Positions 10,809 through 20,876 are shown, counted from the first letter of the stretch. The stretch: 64,000 bases of DNA from Symbiodinium natans (GCA_905221605.1 CAJNDS010002638.1:124001-188000), one strand, 5' to 3'. Notes: a model not told the origin generated them from the letters alone. Made by a program: numbers and translations.

Positions 10809-10928
10809 GATCTCAAGATCCCTGTGTTGGAGGTGATGTCTGAAGCACAGACGATGCTGAGCCGTAGTGGGCGCCTGGGCTCGCGTGTGGAGTGCGGGCC
10901 CGTGGCCTGGATATGTGGATGCAGGGGA
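10809..10928 (+). CDS. candidate exon, 40 codons
   Basis: From GCCCTAG to GGA|GTGGG: DLKIPVLEVMSEAQTMLSRS then GRLGSRVECGPVAWICGCRG. Amphipathic first half and Cys-containing second half. Opposite-strand frames here are shadows. Confidence 0.45.
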
Positions 10929-11052
10929 GTGGGAAGTTCAGGATTTTGGGTTTCCGGGTTCGGGGGCTCGGGTGTAGGTGTAATGTGGCGAGCACACTGC
11001 CTTCGCACGGTTGCAGCCTAGACTACTGCTACTAGCTTCGCAGTTCCTTCAG

Positions 11053-11170
11053 GCGCGGTCGGGGATGCAGGCTACTACCCCAACTGAACATGAAGTTGCT
11101 GCATGGGATCTGCATTCTTCATACGCAGAAGGGTGGGGGGCGGCAGCGCAACATGGTTGTGGAGCCAAGG
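11053..11170 (+). CDS. candidate exon ending at GTTTAGGG
   Basis: 118 nt from TTCCTTCAG to AAGG|GTTTAGGG; MQATTPTEHEVAAWDLHSSY then an Ala/Gly-rich end. Confidence 0.45.
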
Positions 11171-11331
11171 GTTTAGGGTTGAGGGTCTAGTAGCCCTCTC
11201 TTGGAATAAAGACATCCCACAACTTGCATGCAACCATGTGCATGGGCTGACCCTAAACCCTAAACCCTAAACCCTAAACCCTAAACCCTAAACCCTAAAC
11301 CCTAAACTGGCTATGTACACAACAACTACAG

Positions 11332-11391
11332 GTCGTCTGAACGAAGCCGAACACCACCAGTAGTTGCACTGCCCACGGGGCAGTCTCGCAG
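11332..11391 (+). CDS. candidate exon, unknown protein
   Basis: 60 nt between AACTACAG and CGCAG|GTACAG: SSERSRTPPVVALPTGQSR. Placed between a CCCTAAA array and a TTTAGGG array. Confidence 0.35.
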
Positions 11392-11672
11392 GTACAGCGG
11401 CCCAATAAACCCAGTTTAGGGTTTAGGGTTTTTAGGGTTTTTAGGGTTTTTAGGGTTTTAGGGTTTAGGGTTTAGGGTAAAGTCCACTGATTCCGAACTC
11501 CTCCAACAGCCGCAGGGGTCTCCTAGGCTTTGCTACAGAAACCGGACCAACGCCGCGGCTTCGGGCTTTGTTAGAAACACACTTGGTTGCCCATCTTTCT
11601 TTCTTTTTTGTTTTTTTTTGGGGGGGGGCTAAACCCTAAACCCTAAACCCGGGGTGGGGTGGGGGTGGGGGA

Positions 11673-11755
11673 GCCTCGGCACGAAGCGTCAAGGTGTACA
11701 GCCAGTCGTACGCCTCAATGAACATCAACGGTCAGCAAAGCAACTTGGCCAAAGC
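11673..11755 (+). CDS. candidate exon, unknown protein
   Basis: ASARSVKVYSQSYASMNING then QQSNLAKA, bounded by C-strand units on both sides. Confidence 0.35.
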
Positions 11756-12037
11756 CCTAAACCCTAAACCCTAAAGCTTTTGGTTTCTGGGTTTCCATGT
11801 AGAAAAGAAACTAACACCAACAGGGTACCCTCTTATGATATGGACTTGAACACTACTACGCTTATGGTACTAGGCACCGCGAAGGAAGTGTGCCCCTATG
11901 TTGGGAAACTGCATAGGCCTCAACTCCAAATCCCTTATTGCAAAATGGATGCTGAGCTGAATTACAGCAGCTCATAGCACTTGTAGTAGAACTTCAGTAT
12001 CAGATTGATACAAAATACATTACACATCATAGCACAG

Positions 12038-12203
12038 CACGGCTTACAACAACATGGCTTCATGCCAAGGCACGCAGGTGCAGCTGCAGTTCCAGGCGAA
12101 GGGCGATGCAGGAGCGGCTCCCCGGCTATCTGCAACCCTATATACTACAAACACGATCAAGTCCCAGATACTAGAAACACCATCAAGCTTGGAAGCCCTA
12201 TAA
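12038..12203 (+). CDS. candidate 3' exon or small gene
   Basis: From ATAGCACAG the frame is open for 54 codons to TAA with an ATG at 12054: MASCQGTQVQLQFQAKGDAG then a Thr/Ser-rich tail. A longer opposite-strand frame overlaps; the + frame looks more protein-like. Confidence 0.4.
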
Positions 12204-12610
12204 ATCCTATACACCCTATGGACCGCAAGTCCCGAAACCCGAAATTCTGAACCCGACGCCCCACCCCCAACACAACCCAGAAGAAGGGCCTGTGTACCCT
12301 TGTCTGGCTGGTTCTTCGTAGGGAATGAGGGAATGAGGTGCCCTGTATAGTGCCTTAAAGGGTATATGTAGGACCCTAATTCCCTCATAATTCCCTACTA
12401 AGAACGAGGGGGTTGTTGTTTGGGGGCCTTTGTAGAGGGGAGAGTGCGTCCCCAATTGACTCCTCAATCGAAATCCATGGTTGCCACAGCATTAAACCCT
12501 TACAACACCCTAAAACCCTAAACCCCAAACCCCAAACCCTAAACCTTATATCGGCCCCTGAACGAGGCCGAAAGGGCCCCAGCTCCCAGCACCGCCTGGG
12601 AGCAATAACT

Positions 12611-12717
12611 ACTATTTGCTCAAGGACCCCTCAAGAAATGAAGAATCAATAATCCCTACACTGCCCTTATAAGGAAGAACGTTTGTATTTTCAAGCGGGG
12701 TTCTTAAACAATTGTTG
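12611..12717. repeat. introner-like inverted repeat, TTTGCTTAAGAA family
   Basis: Begins ACTATTTGCTCAAGG and ends GGGGTTCTTAAACAATTG. Confidence 0.55.
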
Positions 12718-12969
12718 CCCTATGTTGAGGAGTTTTGACCGGGGTGGAGGGGTGTCATGTCGCCAGGGGCTCCCTCCAGGCTCCCTCTACTCAAGCCCGG
12801 GTTTCGGGTTTAGGTTTTAGGGTTTAGGGCGAAGAGCCAACCCAACACCACAAACCCAGACCCCTAGAATCTCGACAAGCGCTGTACACCCTCTAAGCCC
12901 TTTAGGGTCTATAAAGCGAAAAAGCCCTAAAATGCCTGTAGGCTATAGGCCTTAAAACCCTGTACACAG

Positions 12970-13210
12970 TACAAACCCTAAACCCCAACCCTAAACCCTC
13001 AACCCCAAACCCTCTAGACCCTAAGCGCCACAGACCCTCTAAACCCTACATCCCATAAACCCTAAACCCATAAATCCTAAACCCCGAACCCTAAACCCTA
13101 AACCCTAAATCCTAAATCCCTAAACCCTAAACCCTAAACTCTAAATCCCTAAATCCCTAAATCCCTAAATCCCTAAACCCTAAACCCTGAACCCTAAACC
13201 CTAAACCCTA
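12970..13210 (-). repeat. degenerate then regular CCCTAAA array
   Basis: Includes CCCTAAAT and CCATAAAC variants and closes with CCCTAAG. Pairs with the G-strand array at 13304 across a 94-bp island. Confidence 0.9.
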
Positions 13211-13227
13211 AGCCACCAACGTCTTCC

Positions 13228-13271
13228 GCCAGGAGCGGGCACCGTCTCTTGCTCTGCAACGATCGACGGAA
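13228..13271 (+). CDS. candidate exon between opposed arrays
   Basis: Between CTTCCGCCAG and GCGGC|GTGAAC: ERAPSLALQRSTEA. The whole island is 94 bp. Confidence 0.3.
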
Positions 13272-13303
13272 GCGGCGTGAACTTTCGGGATGCCCGGCAG
13301 CTG

Positions 13304-13480
13304 CTTAGGGTTTAGGGTTTAGGGTTTAGGGTTTAGGGTTTAGGGTTTAGGGTTTAGGGTTTAGGGTTTAGGGTTTAGGGTTTAGGGTTTAGGGTTTAGG
13401 GTTTAGGGTTTAGGGTTTAGGGTTTAGGGTTCAGGGTTCAGGGTTCTGGGTTCTGGGTTCTGGGTTCTGGGTTCTAGGGT
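13304..13480 (+). repeat. longest TTTAGGG array, decaying to TTCTGGG
   Basis: About 17 perfect TTTAGGG units, then TTCAGGG twice, then TTCTGGG four times: mutated units amplified at the array edge. Confidence 0.95.
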
Positions 13481-13608
13481 TTAGGTGTACAGGCTCACAA
13501 AGTCTAGTGTTTAGGGTTTAGGCTCATGGGTTTCGTAAGGCTCAAGAGGCTTATTGGGCTTCTGGGGCTTGTGCGGGTTGCAGGGTCTGTAGGGTTTGCA
13601 GGGTAAAG

Positions 13609-13722
13609 CGGTCGGCGACATCCCAACCGAAAACCAACCTGGAGCCTGAAGCGGTGGCCCCCACCCCGGAATCCGGAAGCCCCCCAAATGGCACGACAGC
13701 TTCTGCGCAGTCTGCGCGCTAA
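13609..13722 (+). CDS. candidate exon, Pro/Ala/Ser-rich
   Basis: 37 codons: SATSQPKTNLEPEAVAPTPE then SGSPPNGTTASAQSAR and TAA. Low-complexity linker type. An opposite-strand 87-codon frame overlaps. Confidence 0.4.
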   Translation, partial: RSATSQPKTNLEPEAVAPTPESGSPPNGTTASAQSAR

Positions 13723-13954
13723 AGTTGAAGAATGCCCTTTTTTTACTACGCAGGGCTCCTACTTTGCCCGGCATCCCTAGGATCGAGCAGAATATTCCGG
13801 AATTGAATTTAACAGTTGTGCCTTAAGCTGAAGTAGATAGGGGTCAACATACGAATTTCAGCAAGCGTCTTTCATGTAGGGGCTTTTTGGGGGGACCCCC
13901 TAAACCCTAAACACACTACACTCTAAACCCTAAACCGACTCCCCTGGACCTCAG

Positions 13955-14017
13955 GATCTGCGACTGGACGGCACACCTGTGGATACCAGCCCTGGTAGCG
14001 CTGACAACATCATCGAC
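13955..14017 (+). CDS. candidate exon, phase 0
   Basis: 63 nt from GACCTCAG to GAC|GTGTGAGC: DLRLDGTPVDTSPGSADNII. Confidence 0.45.
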
Positions 14018-14054
14018 GTGTGAGCTGCAGCTCCATGCTTGCTCAATCCCGAAG

Positions 14055-14173
14055 GGTCCATGTACCTTGTATTATATACTTGGCCCCAAAGGAGAGTTTG
14101 GGGTTGTGTTTAGGGCCCTTTCTCGGAGGTACTTTAAGGCTCAAGTAGTCCCTGTTTAGGTACATGGACTCTT
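14055..14173. repeat. short inverted repeat, GGGTCCATGTACC family
   Basis: GGGTCCATGTACC at the left and GGTACATGGACTC at the right. Confidence 0.6.
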
Positions 14174-14369
14174 AGGGACTGGTGGCGAGCTGTTCCGCTT
14201 AGGTAAGCAGTTGGGGGGTTGGGGTTTACGGCTTGTTGGAGGGTAGGACTTAGGCCAGGGTTCAGGTTTAGGGTCTAGGGTTTAGGGTTTAAGGTGTAGG
14301 GTTTAGGGTTTAGGGTCTAGGGTTTACGGTTTAGTGTTTTTGTAATATATAGGACAGCGGAGACGCCAG

Positions 14370-14495
14370 GGAGCTTTTGACGCGCCGAAGTCGAAAACCC
14401 CAAACACTCGAGGTCGTCGACAGCACACGCTAGATATAGACTCTCTGCCTCGCTTTGAAAGACTACTGTGCTGCGCTGAAGCGAAATGTTTCAGG
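14370..14495 (+). CDS. candidate exon ending at GTTTAGGG
   Basis: 126 nt, 42 codons, from GAGACGCCAG to AGG|GTTTAGGG. GAFDAPKSKTPNTRGRRQHT then LDIDSLPRFERLLCCAEAKC. One of the better-supported islands. Confidence 0.5.
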
Positions 14496-14577
14496 GTTTA
14501 GGGTTTCGGGTTTTGGGTTTTGGGTTTTGGGGGGGGCGGGGGGAGACTTTTGAGCTGTCTGCGGTGCTCGGGTTCTA

Positions 14578-14628
14578 GGGGCCTTAAACCCAAATCTTTC
14601 GGACACGGCGGGCCTGTGCCACGCCAAG
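14578..14628 (+). CDS. candidate exon, unknown protein
   Basis: Between GGTTCTAG and CCAAG|GTAACT: GALNPNLSDTAGLCHAK, 17 codons, phase 0. Confidence 0.4.
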
Positions 14629-14945
14629 GTAACTGAAGAGATGATATGGGGGTTTACGAAAGCGGGGGACCCCTACACTAAACCCTCCAAATAGCAGGAT
14701 GCCCTTCGAATAAGGACCCCAACAAGGTACCCCCCCAAGTTCGGAAACCCCCCCTTAACCCTAAACCGTCGTTGCAGAAGCTAAGGGATCATACTAATTA
14801 AGGGACTACCTGACTCCCCTTAGACCCTAAACCCTAAACCCATATCTTCAGAGGGTTAAAACCTGCAATCCCCGAACAACAAAGCCCGTGTTGAGCTTGA
14901 CAGGAAACCAGTAGGGTTAGAAGGGTTTTGGGTTTTGGGTTGAGG

Positions 14946-15090
14946 GTATAGGGTTCTTAAGGGGGGGTTCATGGGGGTTAGCTACATATTTAACCTTAGG
15001 GAAGCTTAGGGAGCCTTAGGGAGTAGGGGAGTGGGAACCTTGGGTTACATACCCCCCTTGAAACCCCCTCCCTTAAGAACCCTATATTCA
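14946..15090. repeat. short inverted-repeat family, TAGGGTTCTTAAGG type
   Basis: TAGGGTTCTTAAGGGGGGG at one end, CCCTCCCTTAAGAACCCTA at the other. Confidence 0.6.
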
Positions 15091-15124
15091 TGACCCCCTC
15101 AAGAATAGGGCTACAACCTGTTAG

Positions 15125-15179
15125 AAGGAAACAACGGGCAGGGCTCGTTCATCTGATGGGTGTCGGGGTGGAAGGATGG
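15125..15179 (+). CDS. candidate exon, unknown protein
   Basis: Reads RKQRAGLVHLMGVGVEGW, ending at TGG|GTAACC at the edge of a C-strand array. Confidence 0.35.
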
Positions 15180-15182
15180 GTA

Positions 15183-15315
15183 ACCCTAAACCCTAAACCC
15201 TAAACCCTAAACCCTAAACCCTAAACTCTAAACCCTAAACCCTAAACCCTAAACCCTAAACCCTAAACCCTAACCCTAAACCCTAAACCCTAAACCTAAA
15301 CCCCAAACCCTAAAC
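15183..15315 (-). repeat. telomere-type array, CCCTAAA strand
   Basis: About eighteen units with few errors. Confidence 0.95.
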
Positions 15316-15336
15316 TACCCATTGTTGTCTCTCAAG

Positions 15337-15408
15337 TCCGCCAACGGGCCCCGGCTGCAGCATTTTGAAGCAGTTAGAGCGCAAGAGTCGCTATCTGCCA
15401 AGGAGCGG
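15337..15408 (+). CDS. candidate exon, helical, ends at GTTTAGGG
   Basis: 72 nt in phase 0. Pyrimidine-rich acceptor TTGTTGTCTCTCAAG, donor CGG|GTTTAGGGG. SANGPRLQHFEAVRAQESLS then AKER. Confidence 0.5.
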
Positions 15409-15883
15409 GTTTAGGGGAATGTTCCTTAGCCTAACCCTAGGGCTCCAAGTATACAAATGATAAAAACCATCTTTGGGGTCTAAAGTCTGTACAGAATACC
15501 TACGTTGGGCTATTTTTGGAGCCTTGGGGTAACTGTGAGAAGTAGGGATTTAGATGTGTTCGTTGGTTGACACAGGGGGTTTCCAGGGTTGTGAGTGACA
15601 AGGAGGACTTTCGGGCTATTTGACTTTGTCCCTTCAAAGTCTACTTGCTCAAGCAATAGCTGAAGTTTAAACCCTTCGGGCTGAGTTGTTAACCCTCTTT
15701 GGTGTGTGCCTAAACCCTAAACCCTTAGCCCTAAACCCTTGACCTTTTCTTCTCCCTGGCAGTTGGGGAAGTAAGTAACCCCCCTTGGCCGGATGTCAAT
15801 ACAGGAGCCTGAGTAAGTGCCAAGACAATGTTCCTTGCGCAATAGTATTTTCAAAATATCCATATTGTTTATATCATATTTAT

Positions 15884-15908
15884 ATATATATATATGTATA
15901 TGTATATG
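15884..15908. repeat. TA microsatellite
   Basis: TATATATATATGTATATGTA inside a pyrimidine/AT-rich stretch; no gene assigned. Confidence 0.8.
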
Positions 15909-16140
15909 CTACCCAAAATCCCTATTCTGTTCAAACAGGCCCCGATACTATAGGTTTAGGGTTTCGCATTTTCCCCTAAATGTGGTGAAGGCCAGTTAGG
16001 ACTACAGCCTACTTAAACCTCCGAAGACAGCTTCCGGCGCTCGAACGTGTAGTTGTTTTGTTGTGGTTTGGACTGCAAAGCTTAGGGCCAAGGCGTCCGA
16101 AACCCTGTGTACAAAGCAAATTAAAACAAAAAGGCGACGA

Positions 16141-16320
16141 ATGCGGCCTCTAAGAGGCCCCATGCGAAACGTCAGTTCCTCAACAACCTCCAAGCCTCCT
16201 AAACCGAAGGCCCCACACTTTAACCTTCAACAGACTGCGTCCTGCATGCGTCAATCTCGAAATGACACCGATGGTAGGAGACGGAGATGGCTCGAATGGC
16301 CCGGCAAGCGTTGTCCCTGA
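16141..16320 (+). CDS. small basic protein frame
   Basis: ATG to TGA, 59 codons, Lys/Arg/Ser/Pro-rich: MRPLRGPMRNVSSSTTSKPP, later RRRRWLEWPGK. The frame is open further upstream without an ATG. No domain recognised. Confidence 0.35.
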   Translation: MRPLRGPMRNVSSSTTSKPPKPKAPHFNLQQTASCMRQSRNDTDGRRRRWLEWPGKRCP

Positions 16321-16637
16321 GCTTCATGTTTTTGATTGGGGTTTAGAGGGGCTTGGGGTTTAGGTTTTTGGTGAGGTCTAAGGCCCGGGGGAAGGGGGAA
16401 GAGTTTAGGGTTCAGGGTTGGGTAGACAGGGGTTGGGAGACAGAAAAAACCTTCGAGTCGTTTAGGGTTGGGGTTTAAAGTTTTGGGCTTTGGGTCCTTT
16501 TGGGCTATTGGTAGCATCATTTTTCTCCAGGGGCCCGACACCCTCATACAACAGCATGAACCCACTCTTCCCTGAGATTAGGCACCCCCCCCCCCCCACC
16601 CACCAATACTACATATACCCGCTATGACCGTACTAAC

Positions 16638-16645
16638 CCTCTACT
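16638..16645. repeat. 8-bp target-site duplication, left
   Basis: CCTCTACT, repeated exactly at 17289-17296. Confidence 0.85.
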
Positions 16646-17288
16646 TTGGGTTCGGCCGGTCCACACTAACAGTCAAATAACGCCGTGGCCTTATAACACA
16701 CAGGCCAAAAATAGCACCAGGAATCCCAGTCAATTTTAGCATTTACCGGGTGCTTATTTTTGTGGGTCTGCTGGTGGTGACTGTTAGTCACATAGCAGCA
16801 GAAATAGCACCAGAAATAGCACAAACAATAGCACAAAAAATAGCACCAGAAATAGCGCCAGGAATAGCACAAAAAATAGCACCAGAAATAGCACAAACAA
16901 TAGCACCAGAAATAGCACCAGGAATCCCAGTCAATTTTAGCAGCTTAGCATTTACCGGGTGCTGTTTTTTGTGGGTCTGCTGATGGTGATTGTTAGTCAC
17001 ATAGCACCAGCAACAGCACCAGAAATAGCACCAGAAATAGCACAAACAATAGCACAAAAAATAGCACCAGAAATAGCACAAACAATAGCACAAAAAATAG
17101 CACCAGAAATAGCACCAGGAATAGCACAAAAAAATGCACCAGAAATAGCACCAGAAATAGCACCAGAAATAGCACCAGGAATAGCACCAGGAATAGCAGG
17201 AATCTCAGTCAATTTTTTGGCATTTACCGGGTGCTTTTATTTGTGGGTCTGCTGGTGGTGACTGTTAGTGTGGACCGGCCGAACCCAA
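16646..17288. mobile_element. 643-bp non-autonomous inverted-repeat transposon, copy 1
   Basis: Terminal inverted repeats of about 28 bp starting TTGGGTTCGGCCGGTCCACA and ending with the complement, with CCTCTACT duplicated on both sides. The interior has three copies of a segment around CATTTACCGGGTGCT...GTGACTGTTAGT separated by two blocks of 12-bp tandem repeats. It encodes no transposase. An 8-bp duplication is known for hAT, P and Merlin elements; the termini do not identify which. A second copy lies inverted at 61947-62551. Confidence 0.85.
16790..17205. repeat. 12-bp tandem repeats, AGCACCAGAAAT type
   Basis: Units alternate AGCACCAGAAAT, AGCACAAACAAT, AGCACAAAAAAT and AGCACCAGGAAT. 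They translate on the + strand to repeating IAPE/IAQK/IAQT/IAPG; several frames on both strands are open only because the unit is a multiple of 3. Confidence 0.9.
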
Positions 17289-17296
17289 CCTCTACT
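17289..17296. repeat. 8-bp target-site duplication, right
   Basis: CCTCTACT, identical to the left copy. Confidence 0.85.
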
Positions 17297-17638
17297 TCTA
17301 GATACTGAGATGATGACGCTAGGCGAGTGTGTGCTGGTAAAGGCCTTCCGTATTGCTGGGTTGCGGTAGTAGGCTTGCATTCGGGATTTCGGTGGTTCGG
17401 GCTTGGGCTGAATGGGGTCTCGATGTTTGGAGATGCATGTAGGGTTCAGGGTTACACCCCCAAAAACCTCAACCCGCAACTTCGAATAACCAAACCCTCA
17501 ACCACGAAACCCTCAACCCTCAATCCTCCACCCTGAGCCCTCATCCCCAAATCCCTCAACCCTAAACTCCTAAACTACACTCCTAAACTCCTAAACTCCG
17601 ACACTCCTACACTCCTGAACTCCTAAACCCCTAAACCC

Positions 17639-17692
17639 TGAACCCTAAACCCTAAACCCTAAACCCTAAACCCTAAACCCTAAACCCTAAAC
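17639..17692 (-). repeat. telomere-type array, CCCTAAA strand
   Basis: Seven units; faces the G-strand array that starts at 17804. Confidence 0.95.
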
Positions 17693-17711
17693 TCAGCTCT
17701 AAAGTGTTCAG

Positions 17712-17781
17712 GGTGTTTGGGGGTTCCGAGGCTTCTTTTCCTCGCGCTGGGGAGGGCTGGGGCCTCCGGAGCCTTGCGCGG
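17712..17781 (+). CDS. candidate exon between opposed arrays
   Basis: From GTGTTCAG to CGG|GTGCCT: VFGGSEASFPRAGEGWGLRS then LAR. Confidence 0.35.
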
Positions 17782-17801
17782 GTGCCTTGGGCCTCCCAAG
17801 C

Positions 17802-18150
17802 CTGGGTTTAGGGTTTAGGGTTTAGGGTTTAGGGTTTAGGGTTTAGGGTTTAGGGCTTTAGGGTTTTAGGGTTTTAGGGTTTAGGGTTTAGGGTTTAGGG
17901 TTTTGAGGGTGTCAGGGTTTTTGTGGGTTTGTGAGGGCTGTTGAGGGTTTTTAGGGTTTTTGAGGGTTTGAGGGGGATTTAGAGGTTTTTGAGGGCTTCA
18001 GGGGCTTTAGGGTTTTGGGGGGGGGGGGGGGGGGGCGGGGGGCTTTTGAGGGTTTTAGGGGTTTGGTGGTTCTAGGGGTTTTAGATTTTTTGGTTTTTAG
18101 GGTTTTCGGGTCTAGGGCATAGGGTTTTAGGGTCTAGAGCTTCGGGTTAG
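17802..18150 (+). repeat. TTTAGGG array decaying to GGGTTTTNAGG and poly-G
   Basis: Regular units, then GGGTTTTTGAG-type G/T-rich DNA and a run of about 19 G near 18017. No gene seen. Confidence 0.9.
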
Positions 18151-18580
18151 GGGTCTGGGGTCGAGGGAACTTAGGGATGTTTAGGGAGTTTAGAGAGCCT
18201 TGGGTTCAGGCTTCCGAGGGTCCTGAGCACAACAGACCCTGGACCTTGGCAGTCGGTTAGCCTTCAGTTTCCGTGGATACAGTAAGCCAAGCTCTGCTTT
18301 TGGGGGGGGGGGGGGGTTTCCGAAAGTAAGGGTCATTTCATGCAAGCATGCTCTGGTATTGCAAAAGCTCTTGCATTACATGGGCATTTCCCAAGTTAGG
18401 GGTACCCCTTGTATAAAACGGACCCCCGAGAAAGGAGACAGCCTTACTACTATAGCCCTGACCTGCACAAGCCATGCACCCTAAGCCCTAAGCCCTGAAC
18501 CCTAAACACTAATCCTTAAACCCTAAACCCTAAACCCTAAGCCCTAAGCCCTAAGCCCTAAGCCCTAAACCCTCAGCCAG

Positions 18581-18661
18581 TAAGGAATAGCTCGGGAGCC
18601 GTGAAAGCGCCTGCCAACGGGACCGATCTGGTGATGCTCTCCATGGAAGGCCTATTTGGAG
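18581..18661 (+). CDS. candidate exon ending at GTTTAGGG
   Basis: 81 nt between CCCTCAGCCAG and GGAG|GTTTAGGG; RNSSGAVKAPANGTDLVMLS then MEGLFG. C-strand array left, G-strand array right. Confidence 0.45.
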
Positions 18662-18818
18662 GTTTAGGGTCTAGGGTTTAGGGTTTAGGGTTTAGGGTTC
18701 CGGGTACTTAGTAGCCCATTATGAGTGTAGTTATAACCCACATATAAGCCCCCTTAAAAAGTACCCTAATAGGGTTATAATTGGGTCATAAGTGCAGCTA
18801 TAAGAGAAGCACACTAAA

Positions 18819-18919
18819 CTTGGCTTCCTTTGGGACTCGAACTTTTGGGGTTTTTGTAGAAAGTACAATAAGGAGCCTAAACGACAAACGTTTAGGAGGG
18901 GTCAAAAGTCAGCCAAGCA
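18819..18919. repeat. short repeat family, CTTGGCTT...GTCAGCCAAG
   Basis: About 100 bp with complementary ends; shares GGGTTTTTGTAGAA and GTCAGCCAAG with 52868-52980. Both copies remain open in one + frame and give similar peptides. Confidence 0.55.
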
Positions 18920-18974
18920 CAGGGTCCCAAGCTTCGGGAGGTAGAGATTTGGAGGTTGAGGGTTGAGGAGGGAG

Positions 18975-19035
18975 AGGGGAGTTTAGGTTTAGGGTTTAGG
19001 GTTTAGGGTTTAGGGTTTAGGGTTTAGGGTTTAAG
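18975..19035 (+). repeat. telomere-type array, TTTAGGG strand
   Basis: Eight units. Confidence 0.95.
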
Positions 19036-19269
19036 GTTTAGGGGTTCAGGGGTTAGGGGACTTGGGGATCAGGAGAGAGATCATGTAGGACCTCAGGAGT
19101 TGGTTGAATGCAGCACGCCCTGTAAATATCACACCTAAAGCCCTGACTAGCCCTGACTAGGATATCTTGGAGGTTCATGGTCTCTCATTTTGGTGTCCTT
19201 TGGGGTTTAGTGTTTTGGGTTTAGGGTTTAGGGCTTCTAATATGGTGGCCTGAAACGACAGGCGCGCAG

Positions 19270-19341
19270 GACCGATCCGCATGGGCGCGGGAATACTACT
19301 GGGACGGCCAGTGCAGCCCCTGCCCGGCGGGGACCCCCAGG
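19270..19341 (+). CDS. candidate exon, Cys-rich (CxxCPAGT)
   Basis: 72 nt, phase 0, between GGCGCGCAG and AGG|GTTTGC. DRSAWAREYYWDGQCSPCPA then GTPR. CxxCPAGT is typical of GCC2/GCC3 or ephrin-receptor-like Cys-rich extracellular repeats. The exon at 22813 has a related CLPCPA motif. Confidence 0.55.
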
Positions 19342-19408
19342 GTTTGCAGGGTTGACTGGGTTTTTAGGGTTTAGGGTTAAGGGTTTAGGGTTGGGATAAG
19401 ATGCTAAG

Positions 19409-19468
19409 CTCAACCCCTACTGTTGCAACGCTTCGGCTTGTGAGCACTGCGTTCCTATCCCAAACTAA
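19409..19468 (+). CDS. candidate exon, Cys-rich
   Basis: After GATGCTAAG: LNPYCCNASACEHCVPIPN then TAA, with a possible donor at TGC|GTTCCT. Cysteine spacing suggests the same protein as 19270-19341, but the join is not proven. Confidence 0.4.
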   Translation, partial: LNPYCCNASACEHCVPIPN

Positions 19469-19551
19469 CCTGAGCCCTGACCACTAAACACTAACCTAAA
19501 CCCGGAACGCTAAACCCTAGAATCCTAAATCCCAACCCTTTACGATTAAAG

Positions 19552-19591
19552 GTGTCGTTCAAGTTGAAGACGCGCCTAATGCTACTCCTGG
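19552..19591 (+). CDS. candidate exon ending at GTTTAGGG
   Basis: 40 nt: GVVQVEDAPNATP, donor CTGG|GTTTAGGG. Confidence 0.3.
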
Positions 19592-20280
19592 GTTTAGGGT
19601 TTCAGGGTTTTATTTAAGTTTTGGGGTTTAGGATGTAGGCTTTAGGGTTCTAGGACTTCAGGGCTTTGGGGGTTTAGGGTTCAGGGTTTGTGGGTTTAGG
19701 GTTTAGGGGTTTGTGGGTGGGTTGCAACTTGGGATACAAGTAGGGTAGATGCAGTCACAACTGGTGGTAGTCGTGACCAAAATGCTGATGTGGTCTTGCC
19801 ACTAGCTCTGAACCTTCAACTAGACTCTAAATCCCCGAGCCCCAAGCCCTTAGCCATGGACCCTAAACCCTAAGTGGGGATTTCCGGAAATAGGGGGTAC
19901 CCCTTATGAACCCCCAGAGTGCTGTATAATCCTTTCCAAGGAACCCCCGAAAAGGAAACCCCTATTCTCGGGAACACCCTAAATCCCACTATCCTCCCAG
20001 GCGTATCTCTACCCAACCATGCATTGCGGCGCTGGGGGCCAGGTCCGATCGCCTGTTGTAGTCACCCTAATCCCTAAATTTAAGAGCCTCCGGCTCAAGC
20101 CGCCGACCCCGCTGGAGCATAGTTGAAAGGTTTAAACGCGCTCGTCAGCTCAAAGGATCCAAAAGTTGATTTGCTTGAGCTTCTGTGAAACGTTGTGGGG
20201 TGGGGGGAGTAGCACCAGGACCCAAACAGGAGCCCAGCTTGAAGGGCAGGGCAATTTTTGAACAGGCCAAGCCCAGCAAC

Positions 20281-20406
20281 CAGGAGAGGGGGGGGGGGTA
20301 GGGGTAGGGGGGTGGGGGGGGGGGGTTAGGGGGGGGGAAGGGGGGGGGTTAGGGGGGGGGAAGGGGGGGTTAGGGGGGGGGAAAAGGGGGGGGGGGGGGG
20401 GGGTTT
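20281..20406 (+). repeat. G-rich low-complexity tract
   Basis: Units of GGGGGGGTTAGGGG and GGGGAAGGG with runs of up to about 17 G; strong G-quadruplex potential on the + strand. Confidence 0.9.
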
Positions 20407-20499
20407 TTTTCGAAGGGTAAGGAGGGAAAGAGGGAGGTTTTCACCTCCTTTTCCCATCCAACACGCCGCCAGGGTCGGCGGACCCTAACCCCAAAATCC

Positions 20500-20645
20500 C
20501 TAAACCCTAAACCCCAAACCCTGAACCCTAAACCCTAACCCCTAAACTTTAAACCCTAAACCCTAAACCCTAAACCCTAAACCCTAAACCCTAAACCCTA
20601 AACCCTAAACCCTAAACCCTAAACCCTAAACCCTAACCCTAAACC
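20500..20645 (-). repeat. telomere-type array, CCCTAAA strand
   Basis: About twenty units, irregular at the left end. Confidence 0.95.
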
Positions 20646-20876
20646 AGTGTTTGGGGGTTGGCACCAGAGTCCCTGTTTGCGTGGGGTTGTTTTTGGGCCC
20701 CCCTGATGTATTGCGGGTAAGTTCAGAATTTAGGGCCTGGTTCAGGGTTTCCCCCTCTCTTTTTGCGAACCCAACCCCCAAGGGGCCCTAATTTAGTTTG
20801 AGCAAGGCAACCTGTCCTGCAGCCTGGGTGTTCAGCTAGGCGGTAGGGTGTTTTGATCTCTGCTTTCTTATCACAG

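Noticed and set aside
16666-17261. Long Cys/Tyr/Trp- or Leu/Val-rich frames (also 62048-62410)
   Set aside because: Products of stop-free 12-bp tandem repeats inside a non-coding mobile element.
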